64,000 bases of DNA. Origin: Eonycteris spelaea (Eukaryota > Chordata > Mammalia > Chiroptera > Pteropodidae). Under the pieces are notes generated by a model. The model saw only the letters and a program-made list of their open reading frames with translations, was not told the origin of the DNA and did no database searches. The DNA lies in assembly GCA_003508835.1 (NCBI GenBank), contig PUFA01000287.1, forward strand, positions 1,054,001 through 1,118,000, given 5' to 3'. Each line of letters opens with the position of its first letter. Position 1 is the stretch's first letter. The translations under genes and the position numbers were made by a program. This document shows positions 1 to 11,959 of the stretch, in pieces.

Positions 1-125
1 TTGTGGAACTCTTTATATATTCTGTATATCAACCTCTTAGCAGATACGTGATTTGCAAACATTTTCTCCCATTCTGTGTGTTGCCTTTTCACTCTGTTGA
101 TTGTGTTTTTTGATGCAAAGTAGTT
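1..125 (-). mobile_element. L1 ORF2 3' fragment, antisense
   Basis: The reverse complement reads like the familiar late-ORF2 stretch of mammalian L1 (a run about extra bases needed for a reverse-transcribed body, ending in the 'agaactc' type motif). No open frame survives. It is cut off by the window start. Confidence 0.6.
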
Positions 126-1890
126 TAAAAGAAAGGTTTCAAAAGCCTGGAATGAGAGGGATGTAGGCCATCTAATTGGCCTTACTCCAAGGAAAAGGAA
201 TCTTTCTCTTCATACCCAAAGGAAAATAATCTTTCTCTTATCTTCATGAGAGGGGGTACTTTTCCAATTTGGAGTTTGAACCCACAGAAGTTAGGCTCCT
301 ACTCTCTCAGCAGACAAGGGGAGATAGGGACATACCTTGCTTGATGATTACATTTCAAAGAAATGGTTCTCAATTCCTTGGGTTATAAAACTGGTTAGAG
401 ACTTGAAAAGAAAATTATATCTCAAAGGGGCAGAAAAAGAATTTACAATTATAAATTTTTCAAAATAAACGTTCTAAGAAAAGGGAAGTAAGGCAACTAC
501 AGTCAGGAAGAAAGCTATCTGAAGTTCAGTTAAGCTAAGAGGAATTTTAAGTCCCTTTCAGTCAAAATAAAGCATTTAGGGACATCAGAAATGAGAAAAA
601 CTAATTCTGATTGGTGGAATCCCAGAAACCATCTCATAGATGATAATTTTTTGTGGCCTAGGAGTTAGCGTCAGATTCAGGAAGCAAATTTATTGAGGAG
701 GAAAGTGCTTAAGTAAACAACTCCATTAGAGAGACAGACAGACAGAGGGAGAAAGAGAAGAGAGAGTTCATAACAAGATAGGACAGCTGATAAGAACTAG
801 TGTATAAAAAGAGTTATTATGGAAGGCTCAGTCTGGAAACAGGTGGAATCCAGACTGTGGGGGAGCCTTAGTTAAGGATGCAGACTTTATTGTATGGACA
901 CTGTGGGGGCTCAGTGAAAACACTTAACAGCAGAGATAAGACGTGAGTTGAATTTTGGATATACAGAAAACAGCTAAGCAAGGGAGAGACAGTCAGGAGA
1001 AGAAGAACTGCCTGTCAGGCCTTCCTGTTGCCACCTTTGCCTCCCACACTTGGCAAGATCGCTGTTCTTAAGCCAACAGGTAGGTCCTCCTGGAATATTG
1101 CTACAACTATCCTCTCCTCTCTCCTAATTCTACATCACCCTCCCCTCTCCTAATCCTATGAGGAACAGCCCCTGCCGTCAAAGAAGCTCTGACATGGGTA
1201 GCAGAGGCACCAGAAAGTCAAGCATTTGGGAAGGAGGGAGAAAACAACACTCAAGAGAATATTTCCACTCAGGGCAGAGCCAGGCAGTCAAGCTTTCAAT
1301 TCAAAAATTGAGGACATACTAAGGTGGAGGGTGTGGGTGGGAGATATGCAGCAGCCCGACAGTGATCAGGGAAGGGCTTTGAGGCCCCAGGTGAGTAACT
1401 GCACCACAAGTGCCAAACTCAGCCCGGTTTGGGTGGGCCTCCAGCCCACTGCTTTTGGTCACTGTAAGGAGAGAAAAAGCTTTTGCAGAAAGTATGCCAA
1501 GGCTCGGAGCCCTGAGTCTCTCATATGTATGACCTAGGGTAATTTACTTAAACCTTTCACAATTTCCATCTGCCAGGTTGAGTTTCCCCTGTGGGATTGT
1601 TGTGAATGTTAACCCTCAAGGCCTCAGAATGATGCATAGTACATGATCAATAACTTACAGGAAAAAAATTTTTTGACACGTTATACATGTAATGAAGACC
1701 TTTTTTAGAACTACAATAATAGATGTTAGTGTTAAGACTCTCACAGTACGGGAGAGATGGAACTCAATCCCAAATACCAGAAAAAGTGGGAATTTATACC
1801 ATGGAGCAGGCTGAGTAGGGGCGGGGTGGAGCAGTCAGTAAATGGAAAATTACTAAAAGGAGACATCAAAGGTAGGGGGCTTCTTAAAAG
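126..1890. other. Intergenic, nothing recognised
   Basis: Unique-looking intergenic DNA. A short open frame at 1226-1537 has no recognisable family, codon pattern or splice context. I see no gene, RNA or clear repeat here apart from a short purine-rich (GACA/GAGA) patch near 728-765. Confidence 0.5.
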
Positions 1891-1892
1891 TG

Positions 1893-2427
1893 TTGTAGCT
1901 GCCAGCATCCAATAGACACATGGACCACCAGAAATCAGTGAGTTATAGGAAACACACACTTTATTCAGCCAGCTGGGTCTGCCAGGGGTACGCAGACCCC
2001 AAATTAAGCAGCCCCAAAATGTAGAGGTACAAGGTTTTTAAGCCCTAAACCCCATTCTTCATCCTGTTTGAACACACAAGTCTATTTTTCTTCTTACTAA
2101 CTGTCAACCTACAAGTCAGTTGTGCAAGCAGGGGGGTACAGAAGCAGAAAGCTTATTGTTAGAGCATTATGTTCTCATAGGCAATAGCCAAACAGTAATT
2201 TTCCAGCCAGCATGACAGGATTCTTGCTGAAGGCAGACCAAAGTGATCAGAAATAAAAGAGGGGAGGTTTACTAAACTGAATTATCAGGATTCTTGCTAA
2301 AACTATGCTGCTATGCAAAACGCCAGGGGCGGGGGCAGCAAGTCAGGGGAAGGTAGAGGCCTAGGGGAGAAGGGGGTTCAGAGGACCCTAACTAATATTT
2401 GACCGAAGAGAGAATCTGTCACTGTTA
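1893..2427 (-). mobile_element. LTR-like element (solo LTR candidate)
   Basis: On the minus strand the block begins TGTAACAG and ends CTACAACA, the TG...CA ends expected of an LTR. AATAAA followed by a GT-rich stretch lies near 1950-1965, as in an LTR R region. No internal retroviral sequence adjoins it and I found no clear target-site duplication, so the boundaries are approximate. Confidence 0.5.
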
Positions 2428-2594
2428 CATACTGTTTAATAATAACTCGTAGAATTGTGAGGATTAAATGAAAGGGCATTTATCAAATATTGAGAATTGT
2501 GCTCAATAAGCCTCTTTCTATGAGGAGCAGTGTAACTTTAGTAATTAAGATCATTGTCTCCAAAGGCAAACAGTCTGAATTTTAAAATCCAGTG

Positions 2595-3170
2595 TCGACA
2601 TGAGAAATATCCGAACCTGAAGAGATTTTTATGAGTTTATTTAAGCCAGACTAATGCAATTGCAGGGAAGACATAAGGAGGGTTACATAATATCCATTGA
2701 TGGAAGATGAAGCAGAAAGCAAAGATGGGAAGGACCCCTGGGATTGGATAAAAAGTAAAACAGTAACACATACTTCTTTACATTGGTGGGTACAAGATGG
2801 TTAACAATCAACATTTACAGCACGTCCAGATGGTGTGTGGGGAACACAATAACAGTGAGGGGTTCTGTGGTCTCTGCTCTGGTACAGCAGTTATGCCTGA
2901 GGGGTCTGGAAAAGTAGATTACTCTGACCTTTCAAAGGTATGTTACCTTAGACGCAGAAAGATAATAGGTTTACTTAAGGTGAAGATTGACCTTTGTCAG
3001 AGAAGCTACAGGCCCTAGGACGTGACTTTCCTACACAACTACTTTTAGTTAGGAATTTTTATGTTCAGAAAATCCTATGTGTTTCCTTTTGTTTCTGAGT
3101 TTGTAAGGCCTGCCCTGAGCTTGTCAGATTTAATACATGGCCCTTTTTTCATTCACACCAGCTGGCCATG
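2595..3170. mobile_element. LTR-like repeat, related to 35.00-35.58 kb
   Basis: This block aligns by eye with 35000-35585. Shared landmarks in the same order are 'attggataaaaagtaaaa', 'ttacattggtgg', 'gacctttaa/caaag-tatgtta', and a 3' end with 'ggcccctttt-cattca'. Two dispersed copies show that it is a repeat. The style (ERVL/MLT2-like LTR) is a guess. The open frame at 2797-3018 is incidental. Confidence 0.5.
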
Positions 3171-3380
3171 TATTAACCTCAGTTTTCTAACTGTCAAACT
3201 GGGATATGGTCCCTTGTATGGTTCTTATGAGGGTTAAATGAATTGACTGTTTTAAAGCAAACAATAAATAAGTATTTGCTATTATCGTGATGATTTAAAG
3301 GTTAGTGGTATGAGGTACAGTTTGTAAACAAAAAAGGGGTGCTGTTATGAATCTATAAATTCCCAACTGGGCAGGTCAAG

Positions 3381-3521
3381 GTGAGCAGTCACACCCCAAG
3401 CATATAACTTTCTCCCCCCCTTTCCTACCCCTCGCCCCGCCCCTCCCTCCAGTGAGCAGTCACACCCCAAGCATATAACTTTCTCCCCACCTTCCTATCC
3501 CTCCCCCCGCCCCCGCCCCCT
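3381..3521. repeat. 71-bp tandem duplication
   Basis: Two copies begin at 3381 and 3452 with the same core (gtgagcagtcacacccc, then aagcatataactttctcccc), each followed by a C-rich tract. The repeat offset is 71 bp and the first 38 or so bases are identical, so the duplication is fairly young. Confidence 0.8.
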
Positions 3522-3635
3522 CCGCTCTTTAATTCCCCTGCCACTTCTACCCCTGACCTATGGATGTTGCCATTTCTTCTTAAGAACTGAATCTCTGAAG
3601 TCGGGGCATCTCCTCCCAAACACATGCTGGGCCTA

Positions 3636-3673
3636 GAGGCATAGAACGTGAGGAAGCCCAGAGATAGAACACT
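3636..3673. repeat. 38-bp dispersed local duplicate (copy A)
   Basis: Identical over 38 bases to 4328-4365 (starts gaggcatagaacgtgagg, ends gatagaacact), in direct orientation about 690 bp away. Outside the 38 bp the two loci share only short similarity. Confidence 0.85.
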
Positions 3674-3764
3674 ACACCCGGGGCCTGACGCGCCCAGCAC
3701 CCTCCCCACCTGGCCACCCACCCCAGTGCACTTGGGGTTGGGGGGCAGCGCACTCGGGGTATGG

Positions 3765-3845
3765 TCCATGGCTCCACCTAGGGTATGAACCCAGGACCTT
3801 CTGAGTGTAAAGCGGACGTGCTAACCACTACACTATGGAGCCACC
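3765..3845 (-). mobile_element. tRNA-Val-derived SINE head
   Basis: On the minus strand the sequence reads as a tRNA: an A-box-like tagtgtagtggttagcac, an anticodon loop with TAC (Val), and a B-box-like ggtcctgggttcatacc, closing with a partly complementary acceptor stem. It has substitutions and no CCA-ready end or clean terminator, so it is a SINE head rather than a working tRNA gene. A nine-base string, tataacttt, occurs both left of the GC-rich tail (near 3474) and right of the head (near 3848) and may be a target-site duplication. Confidence 0.65.
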
Positions 3846-4327
3846 CCTATAACTTTTTTATTAAATTTTTTTTTTATCTTTGCTTTAAGACCAGTTGATT
3901 GTTTTTGTGCATCTAGGTGACACACATATGAAATATACTGTAACTTCCCTCAAGAGGGCACAAAAGAATCTAATCCCTGCCTTGCTTTCTCCCACCTTCA
4001 CGTAATCTTCCTTACATTCCCTCCTTAATCTCAAATGCATAAAAGAAATTTCAATACATTCTCTGGAGTATTTGAGACCTTGCCACCCCCCTGGCCCCTG
4101 CCCCAGTGTAAGTTGTCAGTTTGACTCAAACTCATAAAAATTCATTACTGGTTTGGATGTTTCTTATGTTAATAAGTTTAGCAAGCTTTAATTAATTCAT
4201 TTTTTATTAGGCAGCTTCTCAGTACCGAATCCCCTGCTAGATGTTGGAAACAGTTAAGAAATGTAGTCTTAACCTTAAAGTGCAAAGAAGAAAGATGGTT
4301 ACATTCCAGTGTCAGTGCTGATAGGAG

Positions 4328-4365
4328 GAGGCATAGAACGTGAGGAAGCCCAGAGATAGAACACT
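4328..4365. repeat. 38-bp dispersed local duplicate (copy B)
   Basis: Exact partner of 3636-3673. This copy sits in ordinary-looking unique sequence, so it is more likely the source, with copy A the templated insert. That direction is an inference. Confidence 0.8.
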
Positions 4366-4744
4366 GAACCCAGGCCTAGCAGATAGTAGTAGGGCAGAAA
4401 GGTTAGTAATTCCAGCTATGACAACCTGAGCATAAACACATAAGGTACGGTGGGGGAAGGTGGGAGACAGGTTATAAATGTATGAAAAGATGTGAATTAA
4501 AACGAAAAGAAATGTGAATTAAAACAAAATCATCCTTTTACATAGACTAGCAAGATCAGAGTTTAATAATATTCAGTTTTGATGATAAAGGGAAGAAACA
4601 GGCACTCATGGCAGTGTTTGTTGATGTAAATTTTAAAGGAATATTCTGTGATACTATGATCTACTGAAATTTAAAACACATATATCCTTTTCTTGCAGCA
4701 ATTTCTACTATTTCTGCTAATAATTTATTCTACAGTCTCATGTG

Positions 4745-5357
4745 GTAGCAATAATTTTTGTATGATCATGTACCACATAAAAGCATGTCAGTCAAGGATG
4801 AACCACATGTATCTGTGAATGTGGCAATATAAGATTATAGTGGAGCTGAAATTTTCCTGTTGCCTATTGGCATCATAGCCATGTTAATGTTGTAATGCAA
4901 TGCATTACTCAAGTGTTTGTGGTGACACTGGTGTAAACAAACCTACGCAGCTAGTCGTATAAAAGCGTAGAACATACAATTAGAATTATGTACGATACAT
5001 AATGCTTGATAATGATAATAAATGACTATGTTACTGGTTTATGTATTTACTATACTTTTATCATTATTTTACAGTATACTCCACTTATAATAGAAAGGTT
5101 TGCTGTAAAAATGTATGCCACCTTATGCCAGCAGCAGCCTCATACATCATATTTTTACCATACCTTTTGATTGCATCATTTTCTCTTGTGCTTGATTTCA
5201 TCTCCTTTGGTTCTGTGTAGTAACACACTGTATAGGCTTATAGCCTACCATACAGCCTAGGTGTATTGTAGGCTGTGCCATCTAGGTTTATGTAAGTGCA
5301 CTCTAATGACACGTTTCTCAGAAAATATCCCCATCATTAAGTAGCATGTGACTGTAT
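4745..5357. mobile_element. Non-autonomous DNA transposon remnant
   Basis: The ends look inverted: the left end has 'gtaccacataa...catgtc' and the right end has 'cacgtttctcagaa...catcattaagtagcatgtgac'. The interior has the 'gcctaggtgta...ggctgtgccatctaggttta' string I associate with an old mammalian cut-and-paste element. The family is not assigned. Confidence 0.45.
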
Positions 5358-5714
5358 AAAGATATTTATTACGATACTGTTTATAATAGCTAAACATGAG
5401 AAAGTATAAAAATGTCCATAATAGATTCCTTGCTTAAACAAATGATGCTATAATCATCCAATAGAATAATCACATATGTCAGAAGGATGTGGTGGATTTA
5501 TATGTGTGGACATGGAAAGATTTCCAAAATGGATTATCAAGAAGGAAAAACAATATAGATAGGTATGCTTTTTTCCATTCATATGAGCAGAAGAGTTTAT
5601 CCATAAATATGCCAACACAAATGTAGACATTTTTATACGCATAGAAAATTAATGGAAAGTTAAATAAACATAGTGTTAATAGTGGGTGACTCTCGGAAGA
5701 AAAGTTAAGTATTA

Positions 5715-6060
5715 TGAAAAATTTCAAATGTGTACAAAAGCAGAAAAAACAGTATAATAGCCTCCCATCCACTAGCTTCAATAATGATTAATTCATGGCC
5801 AATGTTGATTCACCTGAACCCAAACCCTTTCTCCCACTCCAGTTTCTATGCATTATTTTGTGGCAAGTCTGAAACATATCATTTCATCTATAAACATTTC
5901 GATACACATCCTTTCAGAATATATCTTTATAGAATAAAAATTCCTTTAAGGAACAAGCCATGGCACCACTATCAAACCTAAAAAATAGCAGTAATTACTT
6001 AATACTATTGGATATGTAATCGGTGTTCAGACTTCCTATGTTGTATTAAATTTTTAGTTT
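5715..6060. mobile_element. L1ME-type 3' UTR fragment
   Basis: Contains the 'ccatccactagcttcaataatg-attaattcatggcc' and 'tttgtggcaagtctgaaacatat' landmarks seen in old L1M 3' regions. The same landmarks recur at 38155-38430 and 58240-58610 here, which supports a repeat. Non-coding. Confidence 0.5.
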
Positions 6061-6149
6061 GTTTTCAACAATTTCTTTTACTGTGTAGGTACTCCCTCCC
6101 CTCCCTTTTTTTCTTATGATGTATTTATAAAGAGATACTATTATGTGTC

Positions 6150-6688
6150 CATTAGAATTTCCTATATTCCAGATATTGCTGAGATGCAGGACGGGGCAAA
6201 TCCTGCTGAGTGGGGACTCAAGGCCTGCTCCAAGAGAGGGTCCCTGGCTCCTGCAGGAAAGAATCCAAGAGCAAGTCAGAGTTAAAGGAAAGTTTATTAG
6301 AGAAGGAATAATGCTCTATAGACAGAGTTTGGGCTTCTCTCAGAGTCAGAGAATGGGGAACTGGGTTTATATCTGTTACTTAGTTTTCTATTAAAAAATT
6401 ACTGATTACAGGGAGTAAAGAATAAAATGAATAGTTGGGTTTATCTTTAACTTGTGCAAGGTACAGCTTAAAATCTTTGTTTTCTTGTTTTCCTTTTAAG
6501 GTATGGGTACGCATTAAAGGTATGGGTAAATAGTGTTCTCTACAGAAATCTTCCTTTGTTCTGTAGGTTCCCGTGGTCTGGCCTTACTGCCTATCAGCCA
6601 GGTTCTACGTCTGGCAGCTCACAGCAGGCTCTGAATTCCACTCGGTTTAATGTTTAGTCAATCCATGTAGTTCTCATGCTGCTTCCTA
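6150..6688 (-). mobile_element. 3' LTR of the ERV1 remnant
   Basis: It lies directly downstream (minus sense) of a G-rich polypurine tract, CTCTGAGGGGGGAA. An AATAAA followed by CTTTCC near 6285-6297 is the probable polyadenylation signal, and the 'cctgcaggaaagaatccaagagc' type U5 follows. The outer boundary is approximate. Confidence 0.6.
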
Positions 6689-9600
6689 TTCCCCCCTCAG
6701 AGATTGTACTCCCGTATTCTAAGAGGTTATTAAGAGACAAAGGTCTGTCTTCTGTAACTTCTTCAAAACTGAGATAGGTCTATAGTTCCTGCCCATTGGG
6801 GAAAAAAAATCGCCAGGAGCCTGTATTAAGGGCCCTAGAGGCAGAGAACACAGGGTTGTTTCTGTAACTGGAAGCAGCTGAAAGTCTTGCACAGCCATCA
6901 TCTTTCTGTAGAATTGCTGAAGCCTAGAAAATATAAATTTAATATAAATTTCAACCAATAAGATTGAAAAGACAGGGACCAAAATTTAAAAGTAAAACTA
7001 AAGCTACTGGAGGTCCTAAAAAGGGTAAGAGCCTCATTAAGCCAGGGAGCCAGCCCTTAAAGATATCTTGTAGTCTTTTGCTTCCTTCATTATATCAGTG
7101 TAACCATTTGTCTGTTCGTATATCTTATTTAAATTAGGGAAAATTTACCTTAGGGACACTCTTGGGCCTTACCACGCATGTGCAGTGATGCGGACAGTCC
7201 CGTTGCTGGTATGCCTCCCAAGTCTCCTTGATGCCTATCTGCAGTGCCCTGGGGGTGATATTGTGAAACCCATCGGACTTCAGCAGCTGATCTTTCTAAT
7301 TTATCAGCAGGAGGTTGCCTCCTGTCTTCCCTCCCCACCCCCCACCCCATAGCCCCTTTAAGAGATTTCATCCTTTTTAATCTTAAGGGATAAGGGCTGA
7401 AGGTCTCTTCTTCAGAAGTTGCTTCCCACTAACAGAAGGGCTAGGTCCGGACCCTAAACCCAGGAGAAGTAAAAAATCTCTCACAACTTGATCTAGGGTT
7501 TGGTGTGATTTTGAGTCTGGTGTGTGAATGGTCAGGTTCAGCTAGAACCCTTGCATGACGGTCAGCTTTACATGAAACTGTAGAAGCCCAGAAGATACAA
7601 GATTAAAAAGACAAGGCCAAAAATAAAAGTAAGATAGTTACCAAGGGTTCTAGGATGGGAAGGAGCCAAATGATATTTGATGGAGTCCTATGTAGCTTGA
7701 GCAGTGGGATCATATGATGGCAAAAGAGTTTTTGATATTAATGCAGGGTGGGAGGTTAATAGGATAGTGATTATACGAACCATCCAGACAGGGCTGGTCA
7801 GCAGAGGAAGGCAAGAAAGCTTCATGGTGTCCCTCAAACCCAGCAGGGAAAGAAGATCTCCTTCCCTGGGGGAGGGGGACATGCCAAGTGGCAGAAGCCA
7901 AGTAAGATGAGGGTGGTAGCAAAGACAAAAGTCTATCCACCACATTACTTACACTAGCAATAAATAAGTCATCATTTTTAAGTTTAAGGTCTCTGAGATT
8001 CTTTGTTAAGGTATGCCCAAAAGGTGGGGGCTGTCCCGAATCCCCTGGGGAAACACAGTCCGAGTGTGTTGAGTGGCCTCTTGGGTCTCAGGATCTTTCC
8101 ATTCAAAAGCAGAAAGGTAAGTGGAATCAGAATGTAACAGGATGTAGGAAAGGGCATACTTTATTAAAATGGTATAATACTGAGTCTCCCCAGGAATTTG
8201 GGAGAGGAGAGCACTTGGGATAGGAACAACTGTATTATTAACTCCCCTAGGATCCTGGACAAATTGTTATTCCCACTTTGGCTTTTTTATAGATAGCATT
8301 GGAGTATTGCAGGGGGACTGACAGGGCTTAATTAATACCTGCTTTAGGAACTTTTCTAGAAGGTGTTGAACTTGTAAGGCTTCTGATTATAAGGGATACT
8401 GGCACATGCAAGAGTAAGGGACACCTGACCTAAGTTTGATTTTTATTGGCTTGCCATTGTCTATAGGTACTCTGCCAGCTTGGTAGTAATTTCCTTAAGA
8501 AAAGCAGGGACCTTTGGATTGGAGGGAGTCATGAGAGCTAGCAAATGAACATCATTTTCCAGAGGCATCCAAACTCATAGGGAACCCCCTGAAGAGAGAT
8601 AAAGTCTCCTAATTTTGATAACAAATCCCAGCCAATTAGGAAAACAGGACAATCATGAAAACAGGAAGGAATGAGCTATAATCTTAGGCCCAGTCTCCCA
8701 AATACCAGGAAAAGTAAATTGTCTAACTATAGGCTGATCATCTATTCCGGTTACTGTGTAGTCAACATTGGAGAGAGGCCCAATGGGACAGGTCAGAACA
8801 AAGTAGGCAGCTCCAGGATCTTGTAAAAATTTAGTTTTCCTACCTGCTGTGTCAAGGGTGACTTGAGGCCCCTCTGTCATGATGACGATGGCTCTCTCTC
8901 GACTGGGACTGGCGAGGGTGTGGGCCTTCCCAGTCAGAAGAAGCAATTCTCTCAGTTGAGAGGCTAGCCGAGAGGGGAGAGGGCTGACGAGGTCCACCCT
9001 CCCCGGCTTCCCAGGGCTGGATGGACACGAGTCCTTCCAGTGCGTTCCTTCCTGCAGTGTGTGCCTTGTTTGTGCCTCCGTCCCCATGATGCCAACCAAG
9101 GCCGAGGCCTTCCTGGCCCAAAAGGTTTTTGTTGCCTAGGATCACTTGAGATGGCCTCCGAATCACGGTGGCTAAAATTTGTGCCTTTTTCTCTACTCTC
9201 CTATTTTTCTTCTCCCCCTCTGCCCAGTCCCGGTTGTTAACACCATAAAGACCTCTGACCACAGGGCAGCCTGTGGGCTGTGGGGTCTCACTAAATATCT
9301 AGCACAGCCTGAGTTGTGAAATGCACAGCAAGGAGTGTCTGGCCCTCATCAGACTTCAGGTCTATGTTAGTATATTTTCTAAAAGCCTCAGAGAGCTGGT
9401 TAAGATATACAGCTGACTTCTCATCCTTTTTTCTGAGTAATCTCTTTTACCTTATTATAGTTTACCAGCATCTTTTTATTCCTTCCAATATGCAGTTAAG
9501 AAAGTAACCTAGCCTTAGCTGATCTCTTTTGTCTTCATAGTTCCACTGAGGATTGTGTTCTGACACTGTCTCACCAGCCATTTGATAGACAGCATGGCCG

Positions 9601-9720
9601 GGACTATTCCCAGCTGTCCCATGCATAAATTCCCTGGCCTTTCCTTGGATCCAAGCCTTTTCATCATGGGTGCAATAATGGGTCAGAATCACTATAACAC
9701 CCTGCCAGGTTAGAGAAAGT
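6150..9720 (-). mobile_element. Decayed ERV1 (gammaretrovirus-like) provirus, internally deleted
   Basis: Read on the minus strand, retroviral landmarks appear in order from high to low coordinates. These are a gag capsid C-terminal stretch with a major-homology-like motif (about 9340-9690), a degraded zinc-knuckle remnant and protease-like frame (about 8653-9100), reverse-transcriptase-like sequence with the PQGF-type string (about 7985-8440), an envelope transmembrane C-terminal hydrophobic anchor (about 7560-7690), a second anchor-like copy (about 6900-7050), a polypurine tract (about 6690-6705) and a 3' LTR. Most of pol and env is missing and every frame carries stops or shifts, so it is non-functional. 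I did not identify a 5' LTR or primer-binding site; sequence to about 10450 may be leader. Confidence 0.75.
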
Positions 9721-10455
9721 TAAGGGCCAAACTTACTGAATTCATCCCTAAATTTATCTGGGATTTTGGTGAAACAACCAAATTATTCTTTAGACTAGCT
9801 TATATCTGACATTGAGAAGGGCACATGAACCTAAGCAGTTCCGAAGTACAAACATTTACATAGTTATTAGCAGAATTTAGTTTTTACCATTCAGAGGCAA
9901 AACCACCATACTTATATATAAAACACAGACAAACATGAATATCGGAGATCATACCCATAACCAATAATTGGGACTCAAGATTTTTCACTTGCCCTTGACA
10001 ATTTTAAAGGGGCTAGGATAAAGGAGTGGAGTGAGACTGGCTTATCAGACTAACCATTTTTAAAAGTGCTTTTTCTTTTTCTTCCATTACCTCAGCCCGT
10101 TTAATAGTGGCTATGTTTACATTTCTGGTTATCTATACGACCTTGAAAGTTACTGAGAGTTAGAAAAACCTGATAAGACCTTTAATTTTGCCAAGTTTCT
10201 GAATTGCAGAAAATGTGAGTTTTTTTCCCCCTTAAGATTGCCTAGTTTAAATTGGTCCCAGTTGTTTAAGAGACATCCTAATGGAGGGTCTTTGGGGATG
10301 ATTGGTTCCCCTCCCATCGTTAATTGGATGTTCAGTGGAGATGGGGGTTGTATGGGCCTTAGCCTCCAGTAGGCTGTTGACTCTGCCTGCCAACAACCTT
10401 GTATTTTAAGAAAGGAAAAGATGGACTCTTAGGGAACCCAGTTGGTTAGAACAGG

Positions 10456-10665
10456 GGGCCCCAACCCCCAGGCCATGGATCAGTACCAGTCAGTGGCCTA
10501 TTAGGAAATGGGCTGCACAGCAGGAGGTGAACGTTGGGCAAGTGAGCAAAACTTCTGTATTTGCCGCCACTCCCCAGTGCTCGGATCACCACTTCAGGTC
10601 CACCACAGATCATAAGGAATTAGATTCTCATAGGAGAACTGGTCCCTAGTGCCAGAAAGGTTGCT
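10456..10665. mobile_element. MER1-type hAT-Charlie remnant
   Basis: Begins with the familiar end 'gggccccaacccccaggcca', then 'ggcctattaggaa-atgggctgcacagcaggaggtgaac' and 'ttagattctcataggag', which I recognise as the MER1 non-autonomous hAT-Charlie element. The distal part is degraded. Confidence 0.75.
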
Positions 10666-10945
10666 TACTCTCATGACTCCATGACTGACTGGAGCTTCAG
10701 CTTGCTGCCACTGCTCAGCATCACCAGAGAGTATTGTACCACATATTGCTAGCCCAGGAAAAGATTAAAAATCAAAGTACAGTTCCTATTGAATGTGTAT
10801 GATTTCTACACCATCATGAAGTCAAAAACTCAGAAGTAGAATAGCTATAAATCAGGGACCATCCGTAAGTGCTATGTTTTGTATCTCTAGTAGCTAAGGT
10901 CCATTTTTCTTATCTCGTAATCAAGAAATGTCTACCCAATGTCAC

Positions 10946-11195
10946 TGTATTAGTTTGCTAGGGCTGCCATAACAAAATGCCACACACTCTGTATGCTCGC
11001 ATAACTGGTGTCTCTCTGTGTCTCCTAATCTCTTCTTATGAGACTACCAGTCATGGTGGATTGGGCCCCATCCTGACAGCTTCATTTAACTTAATCACCT
11101 CTTTAAAGGTCCTATTGCCAAATACAGTCACACTGAGGTACTAGGGGTTAGAGCTTCGACATATGAATTTTTGAGAGACACAATTTAGCCCATAA
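10946..11195. mobile_element. MaLR-type LTR fragment
   Basis: Starts 'tgtattagtttgctagggctgccataacaaa' and ends near 'gacatatgaatttttgagagacac', a widespread ERVL-MaLR-style LTR with an internal deletion. The element at 14005-14385 is the same kind in the opposite orientation. Confidence 0.65.
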
Positions 11196-11479
11196 TAGTT
11201 AATAGTAATTCCTTAATGTCACATAGCCAGTTTACATTTAACTTTGCTATGGGGTCTATAGTATGTACTAGGCAGATTGTATTATCATGGTCTCTTAACA
11301 TGGTACTCCAAGCTACTTTTTTCAAGTAAACTGGTAATTAGATCAAGGCTTGATTAGATTCAGATTTGTTTTGTGAAAATATTTCATAAATAGTAATCAT
11401 ATGAAATATATAAAATAAAGAGACATATAATTCTTAATCTACTCACTTGTAGTTTTGTTAAGATTTTTCAGGTATTGTC

Positions 11480-11770
11480 AGCTTGATCCATTCCTTATAA
11501 AATTCCCTTTAACCTTCCACCTAATGGTTATTTAGCAAATGTGACTGATCATTTCCTCAGCTGTGTCCTGTCTAATAGACCCATCAAAGACATTCTCACT
11601 TCTGTTACAGCTCTTTGATCTCTAGCATTTCTTTCTTAGGATTTTCATTTCTGTTTACATTGCCCGTCTTTTCTTGCATGCTGTCTACTTTATCCATTAG
11701 ATCCCTTAACATATTAATCATAGTTTAAAATTCCCAATCTGATAATTTCCTTATGGCAGAGGCCTACTAG
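11480..11770 (-). mobile_element. Old L1M fragment, antisense
   Basis: The string 'tctagcatttctttcttaggattt...cttgcatgctgtctactttatccattag' resembles the antisense of an L1M region. Highly diverged. Confidence 0.4.
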
Positions 11771-11823
11771 TTTATTTACTTCCACACCATGTCTGATTCT
11801 GATGCTTGCTCTCTTTCAAACTG

Positions 11824-11824
<1 letters not shown>

Positions 11825-11867
<43 letters not shown>

Positions 11868-11955
11868 CATACATACACACATACATATATATACACATAT
11901 ATACATATATACACATATATATGTATGTATGTGTGTTTGTATATATATATATTTT
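11825..11955. repeat. (CA)n-(TA/CATA)n compound microsatellite
   Basis: About 19 CA units followed by a TA-rich mixed tract and a short GT tract. Open frames across it on both strands (Tyr/Ile/His/Thr runs) are repeat artefacts. Confidence 0.95.
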
Positions 11956-11959
11956 TGCC

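Noticed and set aside
3765..3845. Functional tRNA-Val gene
   Set aside because: Stem mismatches and no terminator immediately downstream; the same head recurs in the SINE at 53.6 kb.
8653..9262. Minus-strand open frames as host genes
   Set aside because: They are retroviral gag-protease remnants in order with other proviral pieces.
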